The position numbers were made by a program, and so were the translations under genes. A stretch of DNA of 64,000 nt from an uncultured Alistipes sp. (GTDB lineage: Bacteria; Bacteroidota; Bacteroidia; Bacteroidales; Rikenellaceae). The notes below the pieces were generated by a model. That model saw only the letters and a program-made list of their open reading frames with translations. It was not told the origin of the DNA and ran no database searches. Position 1 is the stretch's first letter; the number at the start of each line of letters is the position of its first letter. Positions 9,401-15,757 of this stretch are shown piece after piece. Location of the stretch: contig CANASP010000001.1 in the NCBI GenBank assembly GCA_947364365.1, forward strand, positions 62,001 to 126,000, given 5' to 3'.

Positions 9401-9638
9401 CGAAGTTCATCGCATACTTTTCCATGACGAAGGAAATTGGCCCCCATGTTTTGCCGCAACCGAAGCAGTGGGCAATTCCTTTGGCCGATGACACCTTGAA
9501 CGAAGGCGTCTTTTCTCCATGGAAGGGACAACAGCATTCGTAGTGTATTCCAGCCCTCTTCAGTTCAACTCCCTCGTCTTGTAGTAACCGCAGGATGTCG
9601 ATGTCGTTCAGTTTATCTATGATTTCTTGAGGTATCAT
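6459..9638 (-). CDS. Phage primase-helicase (CHC2 zinc finger, Toprim, AAA+ ATPase)
   Basis: A 1059-residue replication protein. Residues 1-70 form a CHC2 zinc-binding domain with Cys37, His40, Cys58 and Cys61 (CCPFHGEKTPSF and HCFGCGKT), in the same spacing as the host DnaG at 31575-33563. A primase catalytic core and Toprim segment follow (VEGNPDVIRMAKIG, IIGDNDNAG). The C-terminal half has a Walker A motif FGPPATGKTQ at 673-682 (Lys680) and a Walker B-like VVHIDEFKEDID, as in DUF927/D5-type helicases. It should lay primers and unwind phage DNA. It is the largest gene of the early module, and the iteron array 2.6 kb downstream is a plausible site of action. Confidence 0.93.
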   Translation of the reverse strand: MIPQEIIDKLNDIDILRLLQDEGVELKRAGIHYECCCPFHGEKTPSFKVSSAKGIAHCFGCGKTWGPISFVMEKYAMNFVEACRHLGGRYGIQWDEKEPTPEELAKRFERDQLFLANSVALDFFRAAYQQSEPAKKYANSRWDEETIEEWCLGFAPGRNSLLRHVKEQHKDIDIFIKAGLIRVSDTDGSLYDTFNQRLMFPIRNRTGNIIGFTGRAVNPKKNAEGKEPPKYINTRETPIFKKGEVLFGYFEAQRIAAMRDVLNIVEGNPDVIRMAKIGQQNTVAPMGTALTSKQIGMIKRIVSKVVIIGDNDNAGQSAVISHGEALTGAGLNVRVMVLPQAKDADEYFKYEGAKSYEECLAENTVDFVDFMYQAKIGDAVSQNDRLEVINYICGLLAYYDETLARMYLDKFSKESKQGKIWNEAYYRLKNKRQVEAVSKEKKEQTDLMEKYGFYINNNCYYGQVSKTATAMPWTNFVIRPIVLIWDGPTSYRMFEIENIHREKCLITLPQDQVTTLDNFQKNIEGKGNYIIEAIVAKQQYTQLKKYIYEQTPTAREIQQLGWQKQGEFFAWGNGAFDGEEFIPANDYGLIKVGDNLYYLPAASKEAREDTTTYNLHRKFVFVQQSTVTLYEYAQKCIDVFGENAKIALCFYFTTLFSDIVRATIENMPILDMFGPPATGKTQMARAIVAPFQINAESINLRNATQASLGEAIAEVSNAVVHIDEFKEDIDPKKVEFLKGIWDNSGRSKMSMDGKKKRTMTAISCGLVLTGQEMTTSDNALMSRIVMLTFYQSKHSEEEKQRYDQFKTMCNRGLSHLTHELLRERRKVKIGYREAYDLTNADLRTRTRGVIDRILQNWSALLATLRILETRLRLPFTYTETLDIAVRLCQIQNEKAEQTNELAGFWSAIDSLASLGKIQMKAEYKIIAGPDWCFVKKKERKELPGGREYLLLYFGPAADLYTMHSKSLGVKFLPKSSLLEYLQKSEEFMGTKSGVRFLPHLGVGGTVNATETAQSKVTSALVFDYTAIKEKYDISLSMTLYGDGGDETEGSILNTRDKPF

Positions 9639-9685
9639 TTTCGTTGAGTTTGGCGGGGCCCCTCGGACACCCCCCCCCGATTGAG

Positions 9686-9850
9686 TTATTCGAGAGATTC
9701 AATATGGCGCATGATCGCGTCGACGCGTTCGTATTGCCTGCCGGCTTCTGCGTCGTGCTTTGCTTCCTTTGGCTGATTATGCAGAAGTCCGCACCGAAAG
9801 GCAATAAGTGCCCGGCGTATCGTTTCGAGCTCCTCCAGCTGAAGGTCCAT
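9686..9850 (-). CDS. Hypothetical small phage protein, 54 aa
   Basis: Start chosen at the ATG at 9850 (MDLQLEELETIRRAL). The 54-residue product is almost entirely helical and charged, and fits a short coiled coil (ELETIRRALIAF, RQYERVDAIMRHIESLE). It lies 47 bp upstream of the primase-helicase gene on the same strand. Unknown function. Its length makes it less certain than its neighbours. Confidence 0.45.
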   Translation of the reverse strand: MDLQLEELETIRRALIAFRCGLLHNQPKEAKHDAEAGRQYERVDAIMRHIESLE

Positions 9851-9891
9851 GATGGCGGCGCGGCCGTTGCTGTCTTTGTCGCAATACATGA

Positions 9892-10101
9892 CTACGAGAA
9901 TTTGAGTTTGACGGCGTATGTTCTCTCCGCATATTCGGTCAGCATGGGGCGTTTCATTCTTGGTAGCTGGCGGTATCCTCGCAGATAGTAGACTGCTGTC
10001 GTCGGGCTGACGAAGAGTTTCGCACTGAAGAAGCGGATCATGTTCGCCTGTTCGTTCGGGTCGAGCGTGGTATATAACTCTTTTAATGTAAGTTCTTTCA
10101 T
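9892..10101 (-). CDS. Small helix-turn-helix-like phage protein, 69 aa
   Basis: A 69-residue basic protein. The segment KLFVSPTTAVYYLRGYRQLP resembles the helix-turn-helix of small phage regulators (a turn at SPTT followed by a recognition-like helix ending in basic residues). It sits in the leftward early cluster between two other small genes, 10 bp from the gene upstream. I infer a DNA-binding early regulator, at low certainty. Confidence 0.55.
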   Translation of the reverse strand: MKELTLKELYTTLDPNEQANMIRFFSAKLFVSPTTAVYYLRGYRQLPRMKRPMLTEYAERTYAVKLKFS

Positions 10102-10111
10102 GGTTGTATTC

Positions 10112-10297
10112 TTACTTGTAAATTATTCGAGAGTTGAGAGTCGATGCATGATGGCGTAAGCAACTGCTCCATAGTTCCAGCTGGGTCTCTGTTTTTTCGC
10201 AAACGGCGAGACGTCGGTGCGCTTTGTTGAACTTCTCCAGGGCTTCGCTGGCTTGTTTCATTATTGCAAGGATCTCTTTTGTTGTCGGTGTTTTCAT
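10112..10297 (-). CDS. Hypothetical small helical phage protein, 61 aa
   Basis: A 61-residue, probably coiled-coil protein (MKQASEALEKFNKAHRRLAV). No membrane segment or known motif. It is the first gene after the putative terminator hairpin at 10324-10371, so its expression probably depends on read-through or an internal promoter in the gap 10298-10417. Confidence 0.5.
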   Translation of the reverse strand: MKTPTTKEILAIMKQASEALEKFNKAHRRLAVCEKTETQLELWSSCLRHHASTLNSRIIYK

Positions 10298-10323
10298 CGT
10301 ACTTTATTTTCAGTTTTGAAAAA

Positions 10324-10371
10324 TCAAGGAGGGTGCCCGGCTCGGCCAGTCAAGGGGCCGGGCTCCTCCTT
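10324..10371 (-). terminator. Strong hairpin, leftward terminator or attenuator in the early region
   Basis: An 8-bp outer stem (CAAGGAGG at 10324-10331 with CCTCCTTG at 10364-10371) encloses a 7-bp inner stem (GCCCGGC at 10334-10340 with GCCGGGC at 10356-10362). Read leftward, it is followed by ATTTTTC. This suggests Rho-independent termination after the 10418-10726 gene. Because more early genes follow on the same strand, partial termination or antitermination is possible. Confidence 0.6.
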
Positions 10372-10417
10372 GTTGCCTCGGCGGCCCTCCCGGGTGGCGT
10401 CGGCTGTGAGTGCGTGG

Positions 10418-10726
10418 TTATGGCAACATCCTATCTCGGGCACTCAGCTCTTTGCTCGCCTTGTTGGCCAATCTCGCCGCGTTGACGAGGTTCAGCACGT
10501 TGAGTACATTCAGCCAAAGGCGTTGCTCGTCCCATGTACAGAGGAGCATCAGCGAGAGGCAGAAGTAAAGTGCGTAAACTTTGTGGCGGGCCGGGAGCTC
10601 CATAAACTCGCGTCCCAGCATCGCAGTCATCATCCGGCGAACCTTGCCGATGGCGTTCTTCTCGGCCCTCGCAATGTCCGGCAGTTGCGGCGCATAACTC
10701 GGAACCTTTTCAATACTTGTGTACAT
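10418..10726 (-). CDS. Hypothetical phage early protein, 102 aa
   Basis: Unrecognised 102-residue protein and the first leftward gene after the divergent control region, so it is probably the most immediate early gene. The middle has one hydrophobic segment (VYALYFCLSLMLLCTW) that could be a single membrane pass. The flanks are basic (ARAEKNAIGKVRRMM and AARLANKASKEL). It is followed by a strong leftward hairpin. Confidence 0.55.
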   Translation of the reverse strand: MYTSIEKVPSYAPQLPDIARAEKNAIGKVRRMMTAMLGREFMELPARHKVYALYFCLSLMLLCTWDEQRLWLNVLNVLNLVNAARLANKASKELSARDRMLP

Positions 10727-10769
10727 AGAGTTGTGTTTTGAAATGGTTAAAATTGTTTTACTTTTGTCG

Positions 10770-10809
10770 TTACAAATGCGTTACGTTTGTAATTACAAAT
10801 GCAAATATA
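10770..10809. promoter_or_regulatory. Divergent prophage control region with palindromic operator
   Basis: A perfect 14-bp palindrome TTTGTAATTACAAA lies at 10786-10799. The word TTACAAATGC occurs at 10770-10779 and again at 10793-10802. Immediately to the right, a leftward -7 element TATATTTG (read on the minus strand) lies at 10802-10809, which would place the transcription start inside the palindrome. The XRE regulator begins at 10929 in the other direction. I infer a repressor operator for the leftward early transcript. The rest of the 10727-10928 gap is AT-rich with no further clear signal. Confidence 0.65.
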
Positions 10810-10928
10810 GAAATATATATCATAATATGAAACTTTAAAGTTCATGAAATGAAATATAATTTCAAATTATTTTGCAATCATCTGAAAATCAATGTCTAAC
10901 TTTCAGTTGGATAAAAAGTTGAAAAACG

Positions 10929-11273
10929 ATGACGCATCCAATCGTAGAAAATATCCGTAAAATAATAGGTGATAGGAAGATATCACAAAAAACAATGGCT
11001 GAATATGCAGGGACAAGTGCTTCGCAATTTAGCAAAATTTTGAGCGGGGAGGTGCAATTAAGTCTACGTCAGATTTCAAATATTGCAACAAATATTGGGC
11101 TTCGTGAAATAGACTTATTCACTTACCCGGATATTTATGAGAAACGTCGTGATGGCGATAATTTCAGTGATGAAGTTCGCGCTTCTCTTACGATCGAATT
11201 GAGCAAAAGTAAAAAAGATCAAGTGTTGAAACTTGTATTCGGAGAAAATAACCTTGAAATATTAAATAAATGA
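10929..11273 (+). CDS. XRE-family transcriptional regulator (candidate prophage repressor)
   Basis: A 114-residue protein with an N-terminal Cro/C1-type helix-turn-helix (residues about 6-60: ISQKTMAEYAGTSASQFSKI, then LSLRQISNIATNIGL). The C-terminal half is charged and helical, without an S24 cleavage domain. It is divergent from the leftward early genes, and the palindrome at 10786-10799 is a natural binding site. Base composition is strikingly AT-rich compared with the host. It overlaps the next gene by 4 bp (ATGA). I infer lysogeny control; a simple autoregulator is the alternative. Confidence 0.85.
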   Translation: MTHPIVENIRKIIGDRKISQKTMAEYAGTSASQFSKILSGEVQLSLRQISNIATNIGLREIDLFTYPDIYEKRRDGDNFSDEVRASLTIELSKSKKDQVLKLVFGENNLEILNK

Positions 11274-11560
11274 ATAAACAAAATTTACTACTGATTATTC
11301 ATGAGGTTGCATATAGGAATATCAAATATGAAGTTCATGCAGAAATAGGTTTAGTTAACACTCGTTTCTATCTCACTTATCCAGACAGTTATCCTCGTGT
11401 ATTTCTAACAGAAATGTCAAATAAAGAAATAGCTGACATGGAAGATTTGGGGTGTTGGGAGACGTTTTTAAAGCAAAAACTTATAGATGATCTTGATGTG
11501 AAAAGACTGATTTGGGTAAATGAATCATATCCAGATGATGATAGATTATATGAGGAATAA
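11270..11560 (+). CDS. Hypothetical protein coupled to the XRE regulator, 96 aa
   Basis: A 96-residue acidic protein whose ATG overlaps the stop of the regulator (ATGA), so the two are translated together. It starts with a beta-strand pattern (NLLLIIHEVAYRNIKYEVHA) and has a helical acidic C-terminus (NESYPDDDRLYEE). No known family. A toxin-antitoxin-like or co-repressor role is conceivable from the arrangement alone. It is the last gene before the att-like site. Confidence 0.6.
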   Translation: MNKQNLLLIIHEVAYRNIKYEVHAEIGLVNTRFYLTYPDSYPRVFLTEMSNKEIADMEDLGCWETFLKQKLIDDLDVKRLIWVNESYPDDDRLYEE

Positions 11561-11669
11561 TTGCATGGTATTCCGGGACAGATACGGGACAGAATGATGA
11601 TAATTAACGATGCTGTAAATTTGTATATTATTGATAGTCAATAGCAACTTTTTGGAGGCTCGGGGATGA

Positions 11670-11691
11670 TCAAATCCTCCTCCCGCTACCA
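11670..11691 (+). other. Putative attachment site: duplicated tRNA 3' end
   Basis: The 22 bp read as the 3' end of a tRNA: T-loop residue TCAAAT, T-stem strand CCTCC, acceptor strand TCCCGCT, discriminator A and CCA. No matching 5' half is present (an intact tRNA would need AGCGGGA at its start). It lies exactly where AT-rich prophage sequence gives way to GC-rich host sequence, and a tRNA-style terminator follows at once. A near-direct repeat (CGGGACAG twice, about 11575-11594) just inside could be an integrase arm site. The intact tRNA is expected at the other end of the element, outside the window. Confidence 0.7.
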
Positions 11692-11692
11692 C

Positions 11693-11730
11693 GGCGGACA
11701 ACTTGAAAGAGTTGTCCGCCTCTTTTTTTT
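11693..11730 (+). terminator. Rho-independent terminator after the tRNA remnant
   Basis: An 11-bp perfect stem (GGCGGACAACT at 11693-11703 with AGTTGTCCGCC at 11710-11720), a 6-nt loop and a run of eight T. It starts 2 bp after the tRNA-like CCA, as expected for the original tRNA transcript. From 11731 to 11993 I see only GC-rich sequence without a gene. Confidence 0.9.
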
Positions 11731-11993
11731 GCTGGCAATCCGCGCGGGCGGGTTGCCTGTTTCGCGTGGTGTGCGGGCCGGATCGTCGTGCGTTTTGTTC
11801 CCTGCGTTGCGGACGGCTGCCGGCCGTTCGGTGTGCGGCTCCGCACGCATCGGGCGGGGGCTCCGTCGGAACGATCGTGCCGTCGGCGGCATACGGCAGG
11901 GGTGGGTGGTGGGTATCGAAAATTTTTCCGGGAGGGGCGTTTCCGGCCCGGGATTTGCACGGGAGGGGATGAACCTTTAAAAACTTCCAAGTT

Positions 11994-12164
11994 ATGAAAA
12001 CGACTAAGAGTACCAAGGGCACGACCGGTGCCTGTGCACAGCGAGGCGCTTCCTGCGCCCAGAAAACGAACCGAACCGCCACCAAGGCGCAGGTGTCGCG
12101 CGAACCCGTGAAGAAGCAGGGTACGACGCGCGCCTCGATGGTCGCCTCCACGCGTAAGAAGTAG
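11994..12164 (+). CDS. Small highly basic protein, 56 aa
   Basis: A 56-residue reading frame from ATG 11994 to TAG 12162-12164 encodes a protein made largely of Lys, Arg, Thr, Ala, Ser and Gln (begins MKTTKSTKGTTG, ends ASTRKK) with two Cys and almost no hydrophobic residues. It is AT-leading (TTTAAAAACTTCCAAGTT before the start) and is followed by a strong terminator, which supports a real short transcript. The composition resembles histone-H1-like or ribosome-associated basic peptides. I infer nucleic-acid binding but recognise no family. Confidence 0.6.
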   Translation: MKTTKSTKGTTGACAQRGASCAQKTNRTATKAQVSREPVKKQGTTRASMVASTRKK

Positions 12165-12222
12165 GAGAGCCCTCCCGGGCGGCGTATGCCGCCGCGACAT
12201 CCGGTGCGGCCGTTCGGCCGAT

Positions 12223-12254
12223 GCCCGCAGAGCCCGAGGTTCTGCGGGCTTTTT
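12223..12254 (+). terminator. Rho-independent terminator for the small basic protein
   Basis: A 9-bp stem, GCCCGCAGA (12223-12231) with TCTGCGGGC (12241-12249), followed by TTTTT. It lies 58 bp after the stop of the small basic gene. Confidence 0.85.
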
Positions 12255-12259
12255 CATGC

Positions 12260-12400
12260 GTGCGGCGGTGGGTGTGCGGAGGTTGGTGTGCGGAGGATGG
12301 CGTGCGTGCGGCGGTGGGGGTGTGCGGTGATGGCGGGCGTGGGGTGGATGAAGGGCGTGGAGTGGATGAAGGGCGTGTGGCGGATGGCGTGCGTGCGGTT
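12260..12400. repeat. Degenerate GC-rich tandem repeat
   Basis: Short degenerate units recur here: GTGCGGAGG twice (about 12276-12300), GTGCGGCGGTGGG twice, and a clean 18-bp tandem of GTGGATGAAGGGCGTGGA at about 12344-12380. The stretch is non-coding and fills most of the 12255-12433 gap between two terminators. Confidence 0.6.
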
Positions 12401-12433
12401 CGGTCGCCTTCGCAGCCGGTTGTCGCCGGACAC

Positions 12434-12470
12434 GACAAGGGCGATCCCCCGCCGGAGGATCGCCCTTGTC
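12434..12470 (-). terminator. Perfect 14-bp hairpin downstream of dsbD
   Basis: GACAAGGGCGATCC (12434-12447) pairs with GGATCGCCCTTGTC (12457-12470), with a 9-nt loop. It lies 18 bp after the dsbD stop. There is no clear T-run on either strand, so it may work as a Rho-assisted terminator or an mRNA 3'-end stabiliser. Confidence 0.6.
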
Positions 12471-12488
12471 ATCTCTTCGGACGCGGCC

Positions 12489-14549
12489 TTATCGTGCCGC
12501 CTCGTAGGCCTCCACGCCGCTGCGCAGGAACGCTACGAAGGCGTCGATGTCGAGGTCGTAGCCGCGCGGCGCCACGAGCGGCTCGCCGTCGCGGCCCTGC
12601 AGCACGTAGTAGGGCTGGGCGTTGACGCCGTAGGTCTTCAGCGCGTAGTAGGAATTGATCTTGCCGAGGCTCTTGAGCACCTTGCCCGTGTCGGTGGTCA
12701 CCCACTCGCTCTCGGGCAGCTGCATCTTGTCGTCGGAGTAGAGGGCGCAGATCACGAAGTCGCGGCGGAGGATCTCCAGCACCTCGGGGGCCGACCACAC
12801 GCGGGCCTCCATCTCGCGGCAGTTGACGCAGCCGTGGCCCGTGAAGTCGATGAAGAGGGGCTTGTCCGCCTTGGCGGCGTAGGCCTCGGCCTCCCGCAGG
12901 TCGAAGAACCCTTCGAGCCCGTGGGGCAGGTGCAGCACGTCGCTGTACTTGGGCTTGCGGCCGTCGACGGTGCGGAGCGTCGTGCCGTCGGCTTCGGCCG
13001 AGACGGCGGTACCGCCGCCCGCGCCCACGACGAAGTCCTGCGAGGAGAGGGGCGGCAGATAGCCCGAGAGCCCCTTGAGCGGGGCGCCCCACATGCCGGG
13101 GATCATGTAGACGACGAACGAGAAGACGACGATCGCGAGCGCCAGACGGCCCACGCCGATGTAGGGCAGCTCGCTGTCATGGGCGAAGCGGAGCTTGCCC
13201 AGCAGGTAGAGGCCCATGAGCGAGAAGACGACGATCCAGATCGCCAGGTAGATCTCGCGGTCGATCAGCCCCCAGTGGTAGGTCTGGTCGGCCACCGAGA
13301 GGAACTTGAAGCCGAGGGCCACCTCGACGAAGCCGATGACGACCTTCACCGAGTTGAGCCAGCCGCCGCTCTTGGGGAGCTTCTTGAGCACCGAGGGGAA
13401 CAGCGCGAAAAGGGTGAAGGGCAGGGCGAAGGCCACCGAGAAGGCGAGCATCGTGGCGATGGGGGTCCAGAACTCGCCTGCGGTCGATTTGATGAGCACC
13501 GAACCGACGATGGGGCCCGTGCACGAGAACGACACGAGCACGAGCGTCAGCGCCAAGAAGAAGATGCCGCCGAGCCCCTTGGTGTCGGCCTTCGCGTCGC
13601 TCTTGTTGACCAGCCACGAGGGCATGGTGATCTCGAACGCGCCGAAGAACGAGGCGGCGAAGAGCATGAAGACCACGAAGAAGAGGATGTTGGGCAGCCA
13701 GTGCGTCGCCAGCCAGTTGAAGATGTCGGCCGTCACGGCGTCGCCGCCCACCAGGCGTGTGATGAGGATGATCGCGGCGATCGGCAGCGTGTAGAGCGCG
13801 ACGATGAACAGTCCGTAGATCGAGGCGCGGATGCGGCCCATCGCGGGTCCGCCCTCGCCCTTGAGGAAGTAGGAGACGGTCATCGGGACCATCGGGAAGA
13901 CGCAGGGGGTGAGCATCGCGGCGAAGCCCCAGAGGATCGCCTCGATCACGAGAGCCCACAGCGAGCCGCTGCCCGCGGCGTCCTTCGTCGCGGCGGGGGC
14001 CGGGGCCTTTTCGGCGGGGAGGATCTCCGTCATGGGCACCGTTTCGGGGGCATCGGCAGCCGTTCCGTCGACCGACGCGGGTGCGGCGGCTGCGGCGCCG
14101 TCGGGGATGCGGACGGTGAGGTGCTCGTCCTCGGGGGGCATGCACGTGGTGTCGTCGCAGATCATCCATTCGACATCGACCTCGGCGGTGGCCGTCGGGG
14201 CCGTGAGCTTCACCCGCTGGGCGAAGCGGGCCTTGCCCGAGAAGGTGCCGATCTCCATGCCGAAGGTGGCGTCGAAGTGGCGCTCGGGCGCGGTGAGCTG
14301 CTCGACGGCGCCCTGGAGCATGGCGCCCGAGACCGTCACGGCGATGGCCGTGGCGTTGGGACCTCCCTCGTAGGGGCCCATGTCGTACATGTGGTAGCCC
14401 GAGGGGATGGCCGCCTCGAAGACGATGCGGTAGTCGTCGCCTCCGAGGTGCTCGACCGAGCTCGTCCAGGCGACCTGCTGGGCCTGCGCACCGACTGCGG
14501 CCAGGAGCGCCGCGAACGGAAGCAGCAGGATGCGTAGTAAATTGTTCAT
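12489..14549 (-). CDS. dsbD: Thiol:disulfide interchange protein DsbD
   Basis: A 686-residue inner-membrane reductant transporter that moves electrons from cytoplasmic thioredoxin to periplasmic thiols. It has a signal peptide (1-23, AAVGAQAQ), then an N-terminal immunoglobulin-like domain with Cys131 and Cys136 (CDDTTC). The transmembrane domain (about 198-490) carries Cys216 in LTPCVFPMVP and Cys343 in FSCTGPIVG. The C-terminal thioredoxin-like domain carries the pair CVNC (574-577). All six catalytic Cys are present, so it should be functional. It stands alone, divergent from a glycosyltransferase. A palindrome covers its promoter. Confidence 0.95.
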   Translation of the reverse strand: MNNLLRILLLPFAALLAAVGAQAQQVAWTSSVEHLGGDDYRIVFEAAIPSGYHMYDMGPYEGGPNATAIAVTVSGAMLQGAVEQLTAPERHFDATFGMEIGTFSGKARFAQRVKLTAPTATAEVDVEWMICDDTTCMPPEDEHLTVRIPDGAAAAAPASVDGTAADAPETVPMTEILPAEKAPAPAATKDAAGSGSLWALVIEAILWGFAAMLTPCVFPMVPMTVSYFLKGEGGPAMGRIRASIYGLFIVALYTLPIAAIILITRLVGGDAVTADIFNWLATHWLPNILFFVVFMLFAASFFGAFEITMPSWLVNKSDAKADTKGLGGIFFLALTLVLVSFSCTGPIVGSVLIKSTAGEFWTPIATMLAFSVAFALPFTLFALFPSVLKKLPKSGGWLNSVKVVIGFVEVALGFKFLSVADQTYHWGLIDREIYLAIWIVVFSLMGLYLLGKLRFAHDSELPYIGVGRLALAIVVFSFVVYMIPGMWGAPLKGLSGYLPPLSSQDFVVGAGGGTAVSAEADGTTLRTVDGRKPKYSDVLHLPHGLEGFFDLREAEAYAAKADKPLFIDFTGHGCVNCREMEARVWSAPEVLEILRRDFVICALYSDDKMQLPESEWVTTDTGKVLKSLGKINSYYALKTYGVNAQPYYVLQGRDGEPLVAPRGYDLDIDAFVAFLRSGVEAYEAAR

Positions 14550-14574
14550 GGTATGGCTGTATTTTGGTGTAAAT

Positions 14575-14597
14575 GCCTAATATTAGGCGCGAAGATA
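14575..14597 (-). promoter_or_regulatory. dsbD promoter with overlapping palindrome
   Basis: Read leftward, a -7-like TATCTTCG lies at 14590-14597, and a perfect 14-bp palindrome GCCTAATATTAGGC occupies 14575-14588, where the transcript should start. A rightward -7-like TACATTCG (14620-14627) lies only 4 nt before the ATG of the divergent glycosyltransferase. Confidence 0.55.
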
Positions 14598-14631
14598 GCC
14601 ATTTTTATTTAAAATTCGTTACATTCGCACG

Positions 14632-15528
14632 ATGATTCGACTTTCGCTCATAATCGCGACCTACAACCGCTCGGCGCAGCTCGTCGAGACGCTGCGCTCG
14701 GTCGTGGCGCAGGACGCTCCGGCCGGGGCGTGGGAGTGCGTGGTGGTGGACAACAACTCGTCGGACGATACGGCCGAGCGCTTCGCGGCCTTCGCGGCCG
14801 CGCATCCGGACCACGCGCTGCGCATGGTCCGCGAGGGCCGTCAGGGGCTGTCGCATGCCCGCAACCGCGGCATCGCCGAGAGCCGCGGCGGGCTGATCGC
14901 CATCATCGACGACGACGAGCGGATCGTCGGCGGGTTCATCCGCGCCTACCTCGACTTTTTCGCGGCGCATCCCGAGGCGCAGGTCGCCGGGGGGCCGATC
15001 GTGGCCGAGTATCCCGCGGGGCGTCCCCGCTGGATGTCGCGTTACACGGAGCGGCCGATCGCCAACCCGATGGATTTCGGCCGTCGCGTACGGCTCTTTC
15101 CCGCGGGGCGCATTCCCGGCGGCGGCAACATGGCCGTGCGGCGTGCGACGATCGAGCGGCTGGGGGGCTTCGACCCTGCGCTCGGACGCACCGGACGACG
15201 GCTCGTCGGCGGCGAGGAGAGCGATCTTTTCGAGCGCCTGCGCCGCGACGGGGCGGCGATCTGGTATGTGCCCGGAGCGGTGATGTACCACATCATCCCC
15301 GAGCAGAAACTCACGGAGGAGTATTTCCGCCGCCTGTGCCGCAACGTGGGGACGAGCCAGCGGCTGCGCTGCGAGATCGCCGGGCGGGGACGCGCGGGGC
15401 TCTATGCGGCCGAGGCGCTCAAGTGGGCGGCGACGCTCGCGCTCTGCCTGACGATGCGCCTCGCGCAGGCGCGGTGGCTCGTGATGATGCGGCGCGAGAT
15501 CACGCGGGGGATCGTGGCCCGCGACTGA
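14632..15528 (+). CDS. Family 2 glycosyltransferase
   Basis: A 298-residue GT-A enzyme that adds sugars from nucleotide-sugar donors. The Rossmann-like start is LSLIIATYNRSAQLVETL, followed by CVVVDNNSSDDTAERF, LSHARNRGI and the metal-binding IIDDDERI (DxD equivalent). A late GGEESDLFERLRRDG block supplies the catalytic acid. The C-terminal hydrophobic stretch (ALKWAATLALCLTMRLA) may attach it to the membrane. The acceptor is unknown. It is monocistronic, with a possible near-leaderless start. Confidence 0.9.
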   Translation: MIRLSLIIATYNRSAQLVETLRSVVAQDAPAGAWECVVVDNNSSDDTAERFAAFAAAHPDHALRMVREGRQGLSHARNRGIAESRGGLIAIIDDDERIVGGFIRAYLDFFAAHPEAQVAGGPIVAEYPAGRPRWMSRYTERPIANPMDFGRRVRLFPAGRIPGGGNMAVRRATIERLGGFDPALGRTGRRLVGGEESDLFERLRRDGAAIWYVPGAVMYHIIPEQKLTEEYFRRLCRNVGTSQRLRCEIAGRGRAGLYAAEALKWAATLALCLTMRLAQARWLVMMRREITRGIVARD

Positions 15529-15563
15529 GATTTTCGGGTCGTTCGGTTCGCAGAACCGGCAGT

Positions 15564-15630
15564 CCGCAGCCACGGCGGGCGGAGGACTGCTCGTCGGCTG
15601 CGCCTTCCTCGCGCCTCCGCTGGCTGCGGG
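15564..15630. repeat. Dispersed GC-rich inverted repeat, copy A
   Basis: Left arm CCGCAGCCACGGCGGGCGG at 15564, continuing to GAGG; right arm CCTCCGCTGGCTGCGGG ending at 15630. The arms are complementary and enclose about 28 nt. It lies between convergent genes and matches copies at 46718-46784 and 50116-50183. A small outer hairpin (GGTTCGCAGAACC) precedes it. Confidence 0.85.
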
Positions 15631-15685
15631 CTGAAAACGTCGGATTGATGCGTCGTGCCGCGAAGATCCTCCGGCTATTGAAAAG

Positions 15686-15719
15686 CGCAGCGCGCTACCC
15701 TTCAAGGTAGCGCGCTGCG
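15686..15719 (-). terminator. Terminator of the pfkA-kinase operon
   Basis: A 14-bp perfect stem (CGCAGCGCGCTACC at 15686-15699 with GGTAGCGCGCTGCG at 15706-15719), followed leftward by CTTTTC. It lies 38 bp downstream of the PfkB-family kinase stop. Confidence 0.85.
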
Positions 15720-15757
15720 TGTCGTATCGGCCGATGCCCGTCGGCGGCGGCAGTGCG

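Noticed and set aside
11654..11691. A complete tRNA or tmRNA 3' domain
   Set aside because: No 5' acceptor strand, D arm or anticodon arm precedes it; the sequence upstream is AT-rich prophage DNA.
12186..14537. A 783-codon open frame on the plus strand opposite dsbD
   Set aside because: It is a shadow of dsbD: high GC leaves the antisense frame open, and the translation is Arg/Glu/Asp/His-rich with no domain pattern.
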